Shown: piece by piece, positions 43,453 to 54,624 of the stretch
Numbering within the stretch: the first letter of the stretch is position 1
Layout of the letters: each line of letters begins with the position of its first letter
Origin: Diplodia intermedia
Lineage: Eukaryota > Ascomycota > Dothideomycetes > Botryosphaeriales > Botryosphaeriaceae
Assembly (NCBI GenBank): GCA_021495925.1
Contig: JAKEKT010000008.1
Coordinates: 186,001 to 250,000, forward strand
DNA: 64,000 bases
Reading direction: 5' to 3'
Notes under the pieces: model-generated
What the model was told of the DNA's origin: nothing
Database searches by the model: none
Seen by the model: only the letters and a program-made list of their open reading frames with translations
Made by a program: the position numbers and the translations under genes

Positions 43453-46400
43453 TCAACCACGCGACCCGCTTGAGTTCTGCCGCTCCATCTCTGCGCTGGT
43501 TCCACTCATGATGCTGGATCGGTTACCCTCGCTGTTGTACGTGGCAACGCTCTGACGATGGAACACGCCGCCGCTGCTCACGCTTGGCCCCGCCGCGCTA
43601 GATGGCGGCGTCTGCATGCCGGGGAGGTGCTTGTCCCAGAGCTTCTTGATCTCTCGGAGGCGGCTGCGCCACGATGAGACAAACTCGCCTGTCTCGCGAC
43701 TGGACCATACTTGGCAGAACACGCTCGCGTTGAGCGCAAGCATGCGAATGTAGGCAGGAAGACCCTTCCCACTGATGACCTTCGTCTCCGACGCCGGCGA
43801 CACCTCTGGAAATCCGGGCTGCGTGAGCACTTGCACCTTGTAAAACTGGTCAAGACCGACATTGTCTCGCGTGTCAACGAACGTCGTGCGAGCTTCGGGT
43901 GTGATGACAATGTAAACGTAGTTGAACTGAGAAGGGAACGTGTCGAATCGGAAAGGGAGACCAGAGTTGTTGAAGACGATGTTGACGAAATCATTGCCAA
44001 TGTGCTTCTTCTTGTTGATGCAATAAGGATCAACCTCCAGGTCCGTAGGCATCATGGTGATCACATGGAAGACCATCTCCACCGCGCGATCGCGCCAGCA
44101 GACGGCGTGCGTGCCATCACTGTCGAACTCTCGATCCAGTCCTTGGGTGTTCATCTTCAACCCCTTAAGCCGAACGAGCTTACCCTCTCCAAGAGCTTCG
44201 ACGAACACAGTGTAGTCTGCAGAGCCCATGACATTAGCAAGGATCTCCTGCTCGTTGCTCTGACCCTCGCCGATGAATATCACGCCGACTCTGTGGCTGT
44301 CGACGGTCGATGCGCGGTCCAACACACCAATCGAACGACGTGTGACATCATCCTCGGGCAGCTTGACCCACGGAGACCTATCAACGGCACCGGGGTCAAA
44401 AAGCGTTACAGGGGTGAACAAGCCCTGAAAGATATCCTCTGGCAGAACTCCGACATAAGATGACGTGTAGAAGGCATCCGCAGCCAGCCCCGTCAACAAT
44501 GGAACCTGATGACGAGGTGGAGGGATTAGATGTGGCCGGTAGATGCCGTAGCCCGTGTATGATGGCCGACGCTTGATAATCTGGGTGATGCCGGTTCGAG
44601 CAGCTGTCTCAAGCGTCAGAATCATCTCCCCGCCAATGACCCATGATCGTTTGGTGACCTCCCCGTCGGATTCTTTGGCGAAAGACTCCTGATAGCCAGT
44701 CTCATCTCGATCGGTGTAGGCGCGGCTGTACAACATGTCGATGGTGATCAAGGCTTGCTCTTCGAGAGTCTCACGCCCAAAGCGATCTGTGTGGACCAGC
44801 TTCTTGATGATCCAGGGCACAAACTTCTCACGATCTTCAAGTTTGATGGCCATAAACCAGAAAGTTATGACGTGGTAGGCCAGAGCGTGCACATACTGCG
44901 GAAGGTCATCCGCGGGTTTCGCCTTGCCAGGATGCTGGTCGATCATTTTCGAGTCTCGGAGATCGCGGGACGGAGCCGTGTGTCTCAAGCCAGCCCCGCT
45001 AAGACGGGCAGGTGCCGGAATATAAGCTTTCTCCTGCTGGTCACGCACATACTGCAGGTAGCGGAAGCAGACGCCAAACACCATCTTGAACTCGTCGTCG
45101 CGGAAGTTGACGTACAAGTTGGGCAGCCGAACCAGATGGGTAAGGAATTCCAGGATGTGAATTGCGATTTGCGGTTGCGTGATGATTTGAGACATCTTTT
45201 GCACAATGTTTTGAAGGTGTTTTGTTGTTGAATCTGGTAGTTCGTGACAACAAACGGTGAGAGCATGGATGCACCACTTCGATGTTCGGTCCCAGGAGCC
45301 AATTCCCAAGTAAAACGATTTGACAAGCTCGTCTTGCTCGCTCTTCTCAAAATGGTGGTGATAGCTAACCAGCATGGTGAGGAGGTGGAAGTAGCAGACA
45401 GCTATATCGGCTTTTTTGACACCCGAGTACGGTGGAGGTTCCGGCACACTTCCGTTCCTGATCTGGTCACTCAGAACGCTGCGAAGAAGTCGTAGTTGCG
45501 GAATACAATTCTTCCAAAGTGCGTGATTGCAGAGCTGCGCTCCAAAATGTACGAACAAGTAGCTGAGAACCTCCCAATCGTTGCAATTTTGAAGGAGAGA
45601 AATCGCAGTCTCCAACCAACGATTCAGCGGGAAGGGTTCGCGGTGGATGGTTCCGATGGCATCGCCGTTTTCCTGTGTTTCCTCTACCTTCGTATTTTCA
45701 AGATCAGTGAAGAGTACTAGACTGGGCGTCGCCGGTGGCTGCTCCGGGAGTCCTTCCTGGTCTGGGTACATCCAGAGAGGCTGTGTGGGTTTCGCTTTCA
45801 CCACGCCGCTGGGGACTCGAGAGGGATTCCGCGACAGAGGATATTGGACCGCACCCACTAGTGACCGGCGTGTTGAGCTCTTTTCTTCCATGCTTGACGG
45901 GCTCACCGCCTCCGAGGCAACTTCCTCCTTCTGGATTGGGACAAGGGTATCGGCAGTCCTGCATAGTATTGCAGCTATGTTCTCGCCCTCAGGGGCGGCA
46001 TTGACGCGTAGCGCAAAGTTTGCATCACTGCGAAGACGAGCGAGGAATCTGACTGCAGCAATCCGAGCATCCATGTTGCACTTGTTGGTCCCCGCCACGT
46101 ACAAGATCAGCTCATAGGCCTTTGATGCCTTCCAAGCCGAACGAACGTATGTGCGGATAAAGATACGGACCAATGCTTTGGTGATGACTTTGCTTAGAGA
46201 GACTGGGTTGTCCTCATACATCAAGTCTCCGGCTGAATGATGCTCATGCAAATCCCCAATGAATTCCCAGAGATAGACGCGGAATAGATCCATCACGTAT
46301 TCCACAAACTCATCGGATGCCTCAGTAGCAATGTTGACAGCTGCATCAGCGAGAATTGCTAGAACATCCGGGTCCATTTCCTCGTGGATATGCTCGAGAA

Positions 46401-48354
46401 TGAATTTCGCGCAGGTATCCTGAACGTCAGGCGGAAGCACGAATGAAATGTAGTCATATGTCCTGATGATTGTCCTCATGGTATACTTTCGCAAGTCGGC
46501 TGATCGGCGCTTGTCACGAAAGAATGGACGAAGCAGCTGTTCCCACGCTGCCTTCCAATCCTCGCTCGGCGGCTGTAAGAGACGTTCGTCTTCGTAGTAC
46601 TTGATGACTCCTTTGGCGATGTCATCCGGGAGCTTTGGGCCAACGCGGACAAGCATAGCCATGGTCTCTTGCCTCTGAATAATGTCTAGTTCGTTGCGAA
46701 TTTCGAAAAGCTTCAGAAGAACGCCCCGGAGAGGAATGGAGGGATGGGTGTTTTCTTGTTCCTCCTCGTCGTCTTCTCCATCGTCTGTAGGACTCGAGAA
46801 AGTATCCGATGCCAAATTTGTGAAGTCTCGAACTTCATTATCAGATACGTCGTTGGCGCATTTGATGATAATCTCCAGGAATGTTGACCAATCATATTCT
46901 TGAAGCAGTTGCCGAGTATACTTGTTGTCCGCGTCACCGGAGATGAGTAGCTTCCACATGATGTTGCAGATATCCGATTCCAAGTGGAAGTTGTCAGCTT
47001 TGATCTTCTTCAACGTGTGGTTATCCGCATCTGAAGTCGTCTCAGATGCTCGCCGGTTGGCGTATTCGACCGAGATCAGGTTGTTCAAAGCAGGCAAAAA
47101 AAGCGACAGTTGCAATTCCTGGAGATGTGCAGCCCTTGGATCGAAGAGCATATCCTCCAGGACTTTGACAGCCCCACGAACGACATTTGTCCTCTGTTTC
47201 GAGGAGCCAAGTTCGCCGTAAAGGATCTCGATGAATGCATAGATAGCAGCTGGAGCGACGTGGGAATAAAACAGGTGCATGATGACCCGTTCAGCCTGGT
47301 CCCGGAGGTCGTCAAGCAGAAGCATCCGGTTGCAGACAGAACACAGCAGCTCCAAACACGGCTTGAGAAGCGGTTGCGGCAATTCGGCGTAGGTGATCAA
47401 GGTCTCAATGACAGTGATTCCGCCCTTAAGATCTGGTTTTCTTGTTGTGCGTCTCGAGACATACAGAACCTTTTCCAAGAGCTCTTCGATATGCTTGTCC
47501 GCCAGGAGCTGAGAGTTGAATTTGAACACATCGATAATGAAACGGAAGACTTGTTGTAGGTTGGCATCTTCAGCAAGCTCAAGGTCTGGCCGCTGAGCGT
47601 TTCTCGCCTTCCGCGCAGCCTCGTAGCATCTGTCGAGGACCCGCGTCAGGAGAGGTGCGATCTTGCTCTCAAAAGCATCAATGTTCCGTCCGCCATGCGT
47701 AAGGCAGCCGAGAAGCTGGAGCCGCATTTCCGTGACCTGTTCCTGCTCTACTCCAGAGATGAAAGAAAAGAAGTTGCTCCTTTCGGCAGGGGAGAGGTTC
47801 GGCAGCTGCACTAGGCGTGACAGCAGACGGCATGCCGCCTGAATAGCCTCCGAGTCCTTGCTCTTCAACAGTGACTCATGGGCAAGTACCCATACTGCCC
47901 AAACACCCTTCACCGGGTATTGCTCGAGAATAGGGCACAACCGGTGGGCGGCGTCGATGCGAGCTGATAGTGATACCTTCGGACTGAGCCGTTCCAACAA
48001 TTCCTCCAGTTCCGGGGGACCTCCGAGGACCGGTGGAATTTGGATGTCGCCATCATATTGACTCGGCCGAATACGGAGCGAATGACGCACGTTCGCAAGG
48101 TCTGCGCTGTCGGGGGACGAGGTGTGGATGTGTCGTGGCAGAGTAGACACGCTTGGTCTTCTTGCAAAAATTCCTTGTACTGGAGAGACGTTGGTAGAAG
48201 CGGAGGGGATATCGGAGGTCGAGGTGCGCGAACGGCCGAGGAGGTCCTTGAACAAATTCGATATCGAGCTAGTCGACGACTGGTTGCGCATGGAAGCGGA
48301 CGGGGCCTGAGTCGGGACCTGAGGCAGCGCCTCGGGCGGCGGCGACGAGGACAT
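43453..48354 (-). CDS. TSC2: Tuberin-type Rap/Ran GTPase-activating protein (TSC2)
   Basis: An uninterrupted frame of 1,633 aa from ATG 48352-48354 (MSSSPPPEALPQVPTQAPSA). After a Ser/Pro-rich start it has a long helical region (tuberin domain) with LEELLERLSPKVSLSARID, LETAISLLQNCNDWEVLSYL and FLTHLVRLPNLYVNFRDDE. The C-terminal Rap-GAP domain covers about residues 1330-1600. The Asn-thumb motif HIGND is at 1451-1455 (N1454 catalytic) followed by FVNIVFNNSG, and FPSQFNYVYIVITPEARTTF follows. It pairs with hamartin to switch off the Rheb GTPase upstream of TOR. The lack of any intron across 4.9 kb is unlike most neighbours. A hamartin gene was not seen in this window. Confidence 0.94.
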   Translation of the reverse strand: MSSSPPPEALPQVPTQAPSASMRNQSSTSSISNLFKDLLGRSRTSTSDIPSASTNVSPVQGIFARRPSVSTLPRHIHTSSPDSADLANVRHSLRIRPSQYDGDIQIPPVLGGPPELEELLERLSPKVSLSARIDAAHRLCPILEQYPVKGVWAVWVLAHESLLKSKDSEAIQAACRLLSRLVQLPNLSPAERSNFFSFISGVEQEQVTEMRLQLLGCLTHGGRNIDAFESKIAPLLTRVLDRCYEAARKARNAQRPDLELAEDANLQQVFRFIIDVFKFNSQLLADKHIEELLEKVLYVSRRTTRKPDLKGGITVIETLITYAELPQPLLKPCLELLCSVCNRMLLLDDLRDQAERVIMHLFYSHVAPAAIYAFIEILYGELGSSKQRTNVVRGAVKVLEDMLFDPRAAHLQELQLSLFLPALNNLISVEYANRRASETTSDADNHTLKKIKADNFHLESDICNIMWKLLISGDADNKYTRQLLQEYDWSTFLEIIIKCANDVSDNEVRDFTNLASDTFSSPTDDGEDDEEEQENTHPSIPLRGVLLKLFEIRNELDIIQRQETMAMLVRVGPKLPDDIAKGVIKYYEDERLLQPPSEDWKAAWEQLLRPFFRDKRRSADLRKYTMRTIIRTYDYISFVLPPDVQDTCAKFILEHIHEEMDPDVLAILADAAVNIATEASDEFVEYVMDLFRVYLWEFIGDLHEHHSAGDLMYEDNPVSLSKVITKALVRIFIRTYVRSAWKASKAYELILYVAGTNKCNMDARIAAVRFLARLRSDANFALRVNAAPEGENIAAILCRTADTLVPIQKEEVASEAVSPSSMEEKSSTRRSLVGAVQYPLSRNPSRVPSGVVKAKPTQPLWMYPDQEGLPEQPPATPSLVLFTDLENTKVEETQENGDAIGTIHREPFPLNRWLETAISLLQNCNDWEVLSYLFVHFGAQLCNHALWKNCIPQLRLLRSVLSDQIRNGSVPEPPPYSGVKKADIAVCYFHLLTMLVSYHHHFEKSEQDELVKSFYLGIGSWDRTSKWCIHALTVCCHELPDSTTKHLQNIVQKMSQIITQPQIAIHILEFLTHLVRLPNLYVNFRDDEFKMVFGVCFRYLQYVRDQQEKAYIPAPARLSGAGLRHTAPSRDLRDSKMIDQHPGKAKPADDLPQYVHALAYHVITFWFMAIKLEDREKFVPWIIKKLVHTDRFGRETLEEQALITIDMLYSRAYTDRDETGYQESFAKESDGEVTKRSWVIGGEMILTLETAARTGITQIIKRRPSYTGYGIYRPHLIPPPRHQVPLLTGLAADAFYTSSYVGVLPEDIFQGLFTPVTLFDPGAVDRSPWVKLPEDDVTRRSIGVLDRASTVDSHRVGVIFIGEGQSNEQEILANVMGSADYTVFVEALGEGKLVRLKGLKMNTQGLDREFDSDGTHAVCWRDRAVEMVFHVITMMPTDLEVDPYCINKKKHIGNDFVNIVFNNSGLPFRFDTFPSQFNYVYIVITPEARTTFVDTRDNVGLDQFYKVQVLTQPGFPEVSPASETKVISGKGLPAYIRMLALNASVFCQVWSSRETGEFVSSWRSRLREIKKLWDKHLPGMQTPPSSAAGPSVSSGGVFHRQSVATYNSEGNRSSIMSGTSAEMERQNSSGSRG

Positions 48355-49932
48355 GGCGGCGGTTGGTGGGAGCGAGCTGTGTTCTGGCGGGTAAATGAAT
48401 AGTTAGACAGCGCGGCTGCGGCAGGAGAAGGTACAAGCTACATGGAATCACGTAGGAGCTAGTCGCAAACTCACAGGAGGTGTATCACGCGGCGCCCGCC
48501 CTGCTCACCTCCCCGAGGAAGACAGCAAGAGCAGAGCGAAGGCAGGGAGGGCGCGCCCTCGTACAGATGGGAGCGGCGGAGCTGACAGAGAGTGGCGCGG
48601 CGGAGGGGCGATGGAGGGCGGGCGGGAGCGAAAAGTCCATGGGGGCAGTCGGCGACATCCAGGGCCGACGAAGGCGTCATCAAAAGCTGCGGGCGGGCAG
48701 GGGCAGCGTTTGCGGTTTGGGAGCGCAAGAGCGTTGGGCAGGCGCAGCGGTCGTCCGAGTCTGCGCAAAGCTTGGAAAACCTGGGGTAACAAGCGGCAGC
48801 CTTGCCTGTTGCTCGCTAGTGCGCAGAAACCTTTTGCAGGGCCGTCCTCGCGTGCCTCTGGAACGTGCAGCTCGACGCCCACCTGCTGAGTCGCGCCGGC
48901 TCAGACTCTCTGCAGGCACCGCCCGCCGCCGTGGGCCGACTTCCGCCACGCCTGCCGTCCAAGGTCAGCCTCTGGCGTCCGCGTGCGCAATGCAGCCTAG
49001 GCGCCCTTCCACCCGCCCTCCGCCCGCCGCCTAGACTGCATCTTGCCGTAGTACCGCCATCCTCCTGCAGTCGCTTGACCCCCCGCCGTGATCTCCTCTG
49101 CATTGGTATGTACAAGGCATGATTCCGTCTGGGCGGCACCACCTGTCATGCGTGGCCTGGCCAGGATAGTCTGGATGGCGCCCCATTCCATCGCCGCGCG
49201 TTTGGCCTTGCTGATAACAGTCGCCACTAAGGCCACGAGTGGTATGTCGAGCTGTGGTATCTTCCAAACTAGGGCCCCATTGAGGTGTGATCCGGCTTTC
49301 ATGCCGCCTCGGACATGCCGCACTCCGAGAAGCCAAGCTCCACATCTGCGAGGGCTTGCGGATTCGCAGCTGAAGTGCAAAGCAACATGTTACTACATAT
49401 GTGCGGAATGAACACTACAGTGTGAATCTGCCGGGTTGTTCCCCGCTATCGAACCCTCGTACCGCATTCACTCTATGCGTGCCTCAGAGAAGTGCGCCCT
49501 AGTCATGAATCTCCAAGTCTCATATGACTGAACCATAAGTGCGTGGCAATATGGAGGTTGCCAACCAGGCAAACGGACCATTACCAATATATGAAAGTAT
49601 CTTCTCGTCAAAGCAAAATTTGAATAGCTCCGGTAGCTTATGCGATAAGCTACACAGTTAACTATCAACGATCATAATTTCAAGCGCCTTTCGCCTATAC
49701 ATGCAGCCAATAAATCATTGGATATGATTAGAAGCCAAATCAGACAAGCAATGAAGGGAGAGGCGCCCTGATTCAATATGAAGCTAAGAACAGAATGCTG
49801 GTCTCTCCGCTCCAACTCAGCAGAATCGGTGAGCAAACATCACTTGTGCAAGCCAACCCAACCGACAATAGACAGCGAATGTATCATAGCAAGCAGTCCA
49901 TCGCACTTTAAAGCACGTTTCAGAACATTAGC
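48355..49932. other. Intergenic region upstream of TSC2
   Basis: About 1.6 kb, GC-rich near TSC2 and AT-rich from 49400 on, where it grades into the 3' UTR of the Sae2-type gene. Short frames on both strands look like noise. A perfect 8-bp hairpin lies at 49633-49653. Confidence 0.45.
49633..49653. repeat. Small perfect inverted repeat (hairpin)
   Basis: GTAGCTTA, loop TGCGA, TAAGCTAC: 8-bp perfect stem with a 5-nt loop, 280 nt downstream of the Sae2-type stop codon, possibly part of its 3' UTR or a terminator. Confidence 0.6.
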
Positions 49933-52544
49933 TTACTCATCCAGGAACATCCACCGTCCGCCTTTTGTCATCGCCTCTCTCCATCTGTCCTCGACCGCTT
50001 CTCTTTCTCTTCTCTGGGCCTCCTCTTTATCCTTCTCCCTCTCTTGCGTCCCAGGGAAATCGGCACGCCAGAATCCAGGTGGCGTCCGCGGGCGTTGATG
50101 CGCATGCCTATGGCGGCCTGCTTGGTTGGCCAGGAGCTTTACCTTAGCTTGAACAACGAGGTCATCACGTTGAACAGCAGGCATGGCATCGACGCGGTCG
50201 CAGGAGTAGCCGTTGCCCATGAACCAGCGAAGATACCTGTGATCCTCTGCCTCCCGCTCGCTTGTGAACGGTCGTTCTTGCTGGGATTGCGAATTTTCCC
50301 AGAAGCTATGCGGCAGCGGAGGGTTCAGGCCTGCCACTACTATTGCGCGGAGGTCGCGGCCGCAGCACTCGTACTTGGTGCATCCGGGAAGGCAGCGCCG
50401 CGCGTCGTGGCTGCGGACAACTTCTGTAAAGGCAAAATCAAGCCCGGCATTGGCGTTAGGGTTGATTTTGAAGTCGGAAAGATTAAGGTCAGAGAGGTTT
50501 TTGGTACGTAGAGGTGCCGTGGGAGCCTGTTGATGACGACGTTGGCGTAGCGGACGAGTGCTATCTAATATACGAGTTCCCGTTTGCGGTGTCGGAAGTT
50601 TAGGGGTTGATGAATTCTTAGAAGAGGTTGATGCAGCTGCCCTTTGGGTCTTAGGTGTTGCTGCGTCTCGGCTCTTCGCCGCAGCCGACCTTGGAGATGC
50701 TCGGGTGGCGCGACTCGGCGCTGGAGTCCTTGGAGATTGGAGGGCCTTCCGCGCTGGCGGCGGATTCTCGTACAATTCGGCAAAGCGCCGGCGTGACTCC
50801 TGCATCTTGGTTGGCGAAAGCTCACGTATCTCTGTGTCCTCTCCGTCCTCTGAGAGCATTGGCACAGCCTTCGCCCCTCTCTCCGCGCCACCGGCCCTTC
50901 GTGGCCGAAGAGCAGAAAAAATCTCAAGCTGTGGTGTTGGTTGTATGTTGACATCTCGAGATCGCAACACGCTTGATTTACGCGGATTGTCTGGGCTTCT
51001 CGTCAAGATAGCCTTCTCAAACTCCAGTGGGTCATTCTGATCTTCAGCTGTAGGGCTCGGATCTGAATCAGGGACTTCAAAGATAACGTTCTCGTCCTGC
51101 GCCTCTGGTTTGGCCTCCCCGGCAGAGTCCGTCTCCTGACGAAAGTCTACGGGCAGACTTGACGACCGTTCACGAAGTAGCGCTGGGCGAGACTTCGTCC
51201 ATACTTCACTCTGCAGCTGCGAATTGCGAATGGCATCCTGCATGCGGCGACGCTTCCGTGGTGTCTGTATCTGAATACCCATAACATCAAGATCAAGCGT
51301 GCTGACTCTGTTGAGCAGAGCGGGGACAGTTGGTGCCGTGGTTTGTGTCTCCGGGGGTTCCGCTTTGACCTGAAAAGGTGCGTCTGAATGTCGTCCTGGA
51401 GAATCTTGAAACACTTGGACATTGCTTGGATGCTTTCGTTTCAAGGATCTTTCGGAGACCATTGTTGGCTCGTCATCAGAAAGATAATGCTGATCAACAT
51501 GTCTTTCTGCGTCCTGCACGTTCTCGTGACCGTCATCGACATCCTGAGTTGTTTGGCTGGAGGTGAGTCTCTCAGAGCCATCGCGGGAGTGCGACGATGC
51601 TCCAGTGTGATTTTGCTGACTAGACTGCAACTTTTTTGGTTCAGACGATGCTTCCATATGTTGCTGTTGTTGCGCAGGTGCCGCAGGTGCCGCAGGTATT
51701 TCAGCGACATGGTGTGTCTGAGGGAGCTCGTCGTCTTGAAGCAAAGGGCCATCAGATGAAATAATTCCAGGCAGATCTGCAGCAGCTGAGGTTGCCTTCA
51801 GAGGGCTGTCATGGTGCTCGAGAAACTGGAACGCCTCTTCGACGATTTTTTTATGTATATCTCCCAATCCCAGGCCAGGTTCAGGTGTAGGTTGCGCCGT
51901 CAAAGATGGCGATGCAATGCTCATGGGTGTTGGCGGTCTGTCCATGTCGACGAGAGAGCTTTTGACCGACTTTCCTGTTGCATTTTCTCGACGTCCCTTA
52001 CGCCGCCTTTCGCGCTCCCTTGAAGCCCATCTGCTCCAATCCTTAACCCGAGCTTTCATCGAGTCATGCTGCTTAGCCAGCTTTTCCGAGTTTATTCTCA
52101 GCTCATCGTTTTCCCTGAGGACAACTTTGTACATGAGCTGGAGCTCCTTGTATTCCTGGAAAGGGACTGTTGCCTCTTGGGTGGGAATCGTCGTGGAACT
52201 ACGTGGGGGAGCGTTCGTGTTGGTTGTCGACGCAGGCTCGATTTGGGGTGCAGCAGACGCTGAAGTCTGGATGGTGGCCTCGAGTTGTCGCCTCAGCTCT
52301 TCATGTTCTCGTTCTAAGTCCTCGATGCGAACGAGCAGCTTTGTGTTGTTCCGTTCTAGTGCTCGCTTTTCGTTTTGATCTGAGCTTGGTCAGCAAAGCA
52401 CGGGCAAGGAACGCAGGAGGACATACGGCGGATATTGTTGGCCCTGATGTTGTGCTGAAGAACCGCAGAGTGTCTCTCGATCGCGCCGTCGGTATCATCT
52501 ACCTCGGGCCATTGCAAGGCAGCTCCATCTTGCTGCTCCTTCAT
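49933..52544 (-). CDS. Ctp1/Sae2/CtIP-type DNA-end resection factor
   Basis: Two exons from ATG 52542-52544 (MKEQQDGAALQWPEVDDTDG); a GT-AG intron ends before HQNEKRALERNNTKLLVRI. A coiled coil (IEDLERE-EELRRQL, YKELQLMYKVVLRENDELRI) forms the N-terminal oligomerisation part, as in Sae2. The middle is long, disordered and Ser/Pro-rich. The C-terminal Sae2 domain is readable as FKINPNANAGLDFAFTEVVR, CLPGCTKYECCG (Cys pairs), REAEDHRYLRWFMGNGYSCD, and the terminal RHRHAHQRPRTPPGFWRADF with the RHR DNA-binding motif. In the family it stimulates MRN/MRX to cut blocked double-strand-break ends. It is divergent from the F-box gene, with 364 bp between starts. Confidence 0.9.
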
Positions 52545-52908
52545 GACTAGGATAGGAATGTGAACGCGTCACTACGCGTCAGTCTCGCGGTTGCAGCTGC
52601 GTTGCCGCTTCAAATGCGATCAAAAGCGAAAGGAGGTGCAGACGGTCTGCGGTGCGGAATGACGCTGAGTGTTTGACAGGAGAGCTGGGGCGACCAGCTG
52701 GTGGCCATCAAGAAGGATGCGCTACGCGTGTCTGCCTGGAGGCTAGGCGCGTTGGGACGCCACCGTGGTGACGCGCTGCACGTGCGCGCCATTCCACCTC
52801 ATTCAGGTTATCGCAATCGATAACGAGCCGACTCGCGCTTGCCGCGAACCCCGACATCACTTCCGCCTCCTCCTTCAACGCTTGCGCGTGCAACTGCTCC
52901 GTCGTACT
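52545..52908. other. Divergent promoter region, Sae2-type / F-box gene
   Basis: 364 bp with no gene; both promoters must lie within it. Confidence 0.55.
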
Positions 52909-54624
52909 ATGCCCAAGCGTCGCACGCAAGATAGCAACCAGGATGCGCTGCCTCCAGCCAAGCGCACAAAAAGTCTCGTCTCTGACAAGCTATCACAGTT
53001 GAGTGATGAGCTACTCTTGCGCATCCTTTCATACGTACCCGTCACTACGTTGAATATATGCCAGAGGTAAGCATTGTCCAACACCTGCGGGAGACAAAGG
53101 CTCTGACATCTCACTAGAGTGTCGAAACGATTATATGCGGTCGCCAGCGACCATCAACTATGGAAAGCTGCCTATTACAACCGTTTCGTCCGACCTCGCG
53201 CATCAAGATTACCCGGGCTGAAGGATGCGAACACACCCGACCACCTTCATTTTTCCTCCAAGCTTTCGAAGTGGCTTGACGAAGCAAACTTGGTGAAGCA
53301 GGGCAAGGAAACCAACTGGAAGAGACAATACAGACTTCGCCACAACTGGTCGCGCGGGAGTTGTGATGTGGATGAGATACCGCTGTCGGAGGCGCCACCC
53401 GTGCCTCCCATTTTGGTGCACCTGCACGACGGCACAATTTATACTGCAGATGCAGTTGCCGGATTGCGCGCCTGGTCAACCCAGAAGGACCGGAGTCTCC
53501 TCGCGAGCAGTTCTTTGGCGCAAGATAGCAACTGCGCACATCCTGCACCGACGTCCCTGACCGTTGATACAGACCAAAGAAATCCCTCTCGTCAGCGTGT
53601 TGGTGTGGGATTTGAGGATGGGAGCTTCTCGATCTATCAACTAACTGAAAGCAGCATGATGTTCACTCTTCTATACAACCACCCCGCATCGTCTAATGGC
53701 ATGCTCTCAGCTCTTGCATTTGCTTTTCCTTATATATTGACTATGACTGGCATGCAGCTATTATCACTCTACAGCTTTCCGAAGGAATCGCAAGGTGGAC
53801 GAATGCAGGATATCCTGGACCCACCTCGGTTACTATACTCGCTGAGATCACATACCGTTTGGCCACCGTTATCGCTCTCTATCCGACATTCCTCGCAGAG
53901 TATCGTGGCGTCTATCGCATATGCTTTACCCACATATTTCTCGGGGTGGACCGTTGGTATCCAGGAGATGCACATTACTTCGGAAGGAAAGCTCCTAGAT
54001 TCACGGCTTGCGTCAGCCGACCAGCCGGGCTTCCAATCGCTATCTTCAAACTTGAGCCTACCGTCTTCCCCCAGTGGACGTTCGGATCCAGGCACACCGG
54101 TGGCGTCTGTCGCGATATGTTCCAAGCCGACTTCCCTTTCGTACTCGCATCCCTATCTCCTCAGCTCGCACCCAGACAACACTCTTACACTATACATGGT
54201 TACCTCCACGACGTCCTCGTTGAATATCGGGCCGGGCACAAGATTATGGGGTCATACGTCATCGGTTTCGGGGGCATACGTTGGAGGCAGAGGAAAGGCA
54301 GTGTCAGTCAGTTCACGCGGCGATGAATTGCGCGTCTGGGAACTAGAAGGAGGCATGATTCCGTCTGCGATTAGGAAGCGCAATCCTGCTGGAGAGCTGA
54401 GTATCCGGATCCGACCCGAAAGAAGGACTCCTCTCGGCTCGGACTTGGATCATCCCTCTGACGATAACACCCCCCAGAGACCTGGCATGGAACTCGCCTC
54501 GCAGCCGAGCCTTGATGAGACCACAGTCACAAAAGGCTGGATTGGATTTGATGAGGAGAAAGTGATTGTGTTGCGAGAACGGAGCGAGGGGAGTCAAGCG
54601 TTAGTTGTGTATGATTTCACCTAG
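52909..54624 (+). CDS. F-box protein with WD-like C-terminal region
   Basis: Exons 52909-53066 and 53118-54624 (intron donor GTAAGC, acceptor CACTAG, codon AGA restored) give 554 aa. The N terminus is basic (MPKRRTQDSNQDALPPAKRT). The F-box is at about residues 28-75 (LSQLSDELLLRILSYVPV, RVSKRLYAVASDHQLWKAAY). The rest reads like WD40-type blades: GVGFEDGSFSIYQL, LWGHTSSVSGAYVGGRGKAV and GDELRVWELEGG. It may be a substrate-recognition subunit of an SCF ubiquitin ligase; the substrate cannot be inferred. The end KVIVLRERSEGSQALVVYDF is intact. Confidence 0.82.

Noticed and set aside
43711..44463. 250-codon plus-strand frame antisense to TSC2
   Set aside because: Lies across the Rap-GAP domain of TSC2 and has no domain of its own.
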